Of a DNA stretch of 35,907 nt, positions 35,287 to 35,907 are shown piece after piece (position 1 is the stretch's first letter; each line of letters starts with the position of its first letter). Under the pieces are notes generated by a model, which saw only the letters and a program-made list of their open reading frames with translations, did no database searches and was not told where the DNA came from. This DNA is from an uncultured Lachnospiraceae bacterium (GTDB lineage Bacteria; Bacillota; Clostridia; Lachnospirales; Lachnospiraceae): contig CAMOXN010000004.1 of the NCBI GenBank assembly GCA_946629175.1, positions 1 through 35,907 of the forward strand, in the 5' to 3' direction. Both the position numbers and the translations under genes were made by a program.

Positions 35287-35840
35287 ATATAGCCGGGGCC
35301 GTTGCCCATCAGCTGATAGACGTTCGTATAATAATTGGTGGCGGAAGTCGGGACCGTGTTGTACCCGGCAAGCGTATCCGGATCGGTCTTGATCTTATTG
35401 TTATACAGCCCCCCCTTTGACGGCATGCAGTCCCATATACTGGCCGCGGACTATTTTGGCGTCGAACTGCTCCAGAGTCTGGGTGAAGAGCTCGAGATCG
35501 TAAGATCCGTCCTCTTTGCCGGCCCTGTAAAGCTTGTTCTCCCACTCCATGGATGCCCACCACATGGAATGCGCGGGATCCGTATAGCCGTCATATATCT
35601 CATTTGTAAAAATATTGTTCTGATATTTGTGTGGTGCCCATTAATCAAGGTTGAATTCAGCCCGGAACGCGTGGCACTGTCTCCGATCGTCAGGACGACA
35701 CGTTCCTTAGATGTATCAGATTCCCCGGCAGCGGCAGCTTCCTCTGCGGCGGCAGATCCTCCTGGACCCGCAGGTGCCACGGCGGCAGCAGAACAAGGCA
35801 ACAGCATCAGGATCATTAATATAGATAACATAAAAGGCAC
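35247..35840 (-). pseudogene. Frame-shifted secreted protein remnant with a G7 tract
   Basis: A signal peptide (MLSILMILMLLPCSAAA, start at 35831 or 35840) leads to an Ala/Gly-rich linker and RVVLTIGDSATRSG in one frame. Near 35640 the sensible reading moves to a second frame, with NIFTNEIYDGYTDPAHSMWW and LYRAGKEDGSYDLELFTQTL. At a run of seven G (35409-35415) it stops, and it resumes in a third frame with NNKIKTDPDTLAGYNTVP, ending at 35247. Removing one G would join the last two frames. I do not recognise the family; it looks extracytoplasmic, perhaps a lipoprotein or solute-binding protein. It overlaps the phosphatase remnant. Confidence 0.6.
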
Positions 35841-35856
35841 CCCGTTCGGAGTGCCT
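35831..35856 (-). terminator. Terminator-like hairpin near the right edge
   Basis: On the minus strand AAGGCAC (near 35854) pairs with GTGCCTT (ending near 35835) around a GC-rich 10-nt loop, followed by TTT. It overlaps the start of the remnant gene, so it more likely ends a minus-strand gene beyond the window. From 35857 to 35907 nothing else is visible. Confidence 0.5.
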
Positions 35857-35907
35857 TCTGATCGATCAGGTGATCATACAAATTGGATTGTTACTGATTT
35901 CAGACCT

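Overview
The window looks like chromosomal DNA of an anaerobic, Gram-positive, moderately GC-rich member of the Clostridia (probably Lachnospiraceae or a near relative; inference). Reasons: strong AGGAGG-type ribosome binding sites, a [FeFe]-hydrogenase maturase (hydE), rubrerythrin, an F-type ATP synthase whose c subunit carries a Na+-type ion site, paired half-size ABC exporters and short Cys-lipobox lipoproteins. Nearly every gene lies on the minus strand, so the biology reads from right to left; the one clear plus-strand gene is the Cna-B surface protein at 19053-19811. No rRNA, tRNA, CRISPR array, insertion sequence or phage gene was seen.

Layout, left to right. 1-308: a 64-bp tandem repeat at the window edge and the terminator of an M13 metallopeptidase lipoprotein (309-2543). 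2645-13970: a heterodimeric ABC exporter, a two-gene FtsX-type ABC system, a class A penicillin-binding protein with a long Gly/Asp/Asn repeat tail, and 4-alpha-glucanotransferase, the last two overlapping by one base. 14120-15422: rubrerythrin and a VanZ-family membrane protein. 15588-18797: carB without a carA neighbour, divergent from the Cna-B surface protein; their promoters overlap at a palindrome. 19862-27150: a complete atp operon (two small membrane genes, then B-E-F-H-A-G-D-C) behind a good sigma-70-type promoter. 27282-29134: a TlpA-like lipoprotein that has lost both redox cysteines, and hydE.

29240-35129 is the most interesting part. One apparent operon encodes two ABC amino-acid importers: two permeases plus an ATPase of the polar amino acid family, followed by MetN and MetI of the methionine family. 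Between them lies a single lipoprotein of 562 residues in which a family-3 (cysteine/cystine-like) binding domain is fused to a MetQ/NlpA (methionine-like) domain. Upstream are a consensus promoter, a 41-codon leader peptide with a Met-Cys-Cys-Arg-Met run, and GC-rich segments able to form mutually exclusive hairpins, one of them terminator-like. I infer a sulfur-amino-acid uptake system with one bivalent tethered receptor feeding two transporters, controlled by ribosome-mediated attenuation.

The right edge (35209-35840) holds gene debris: frame-shifted pieces of a secreted protein, with a G7 tract, joined to the tail of a SpoIIE-type phosphatase.
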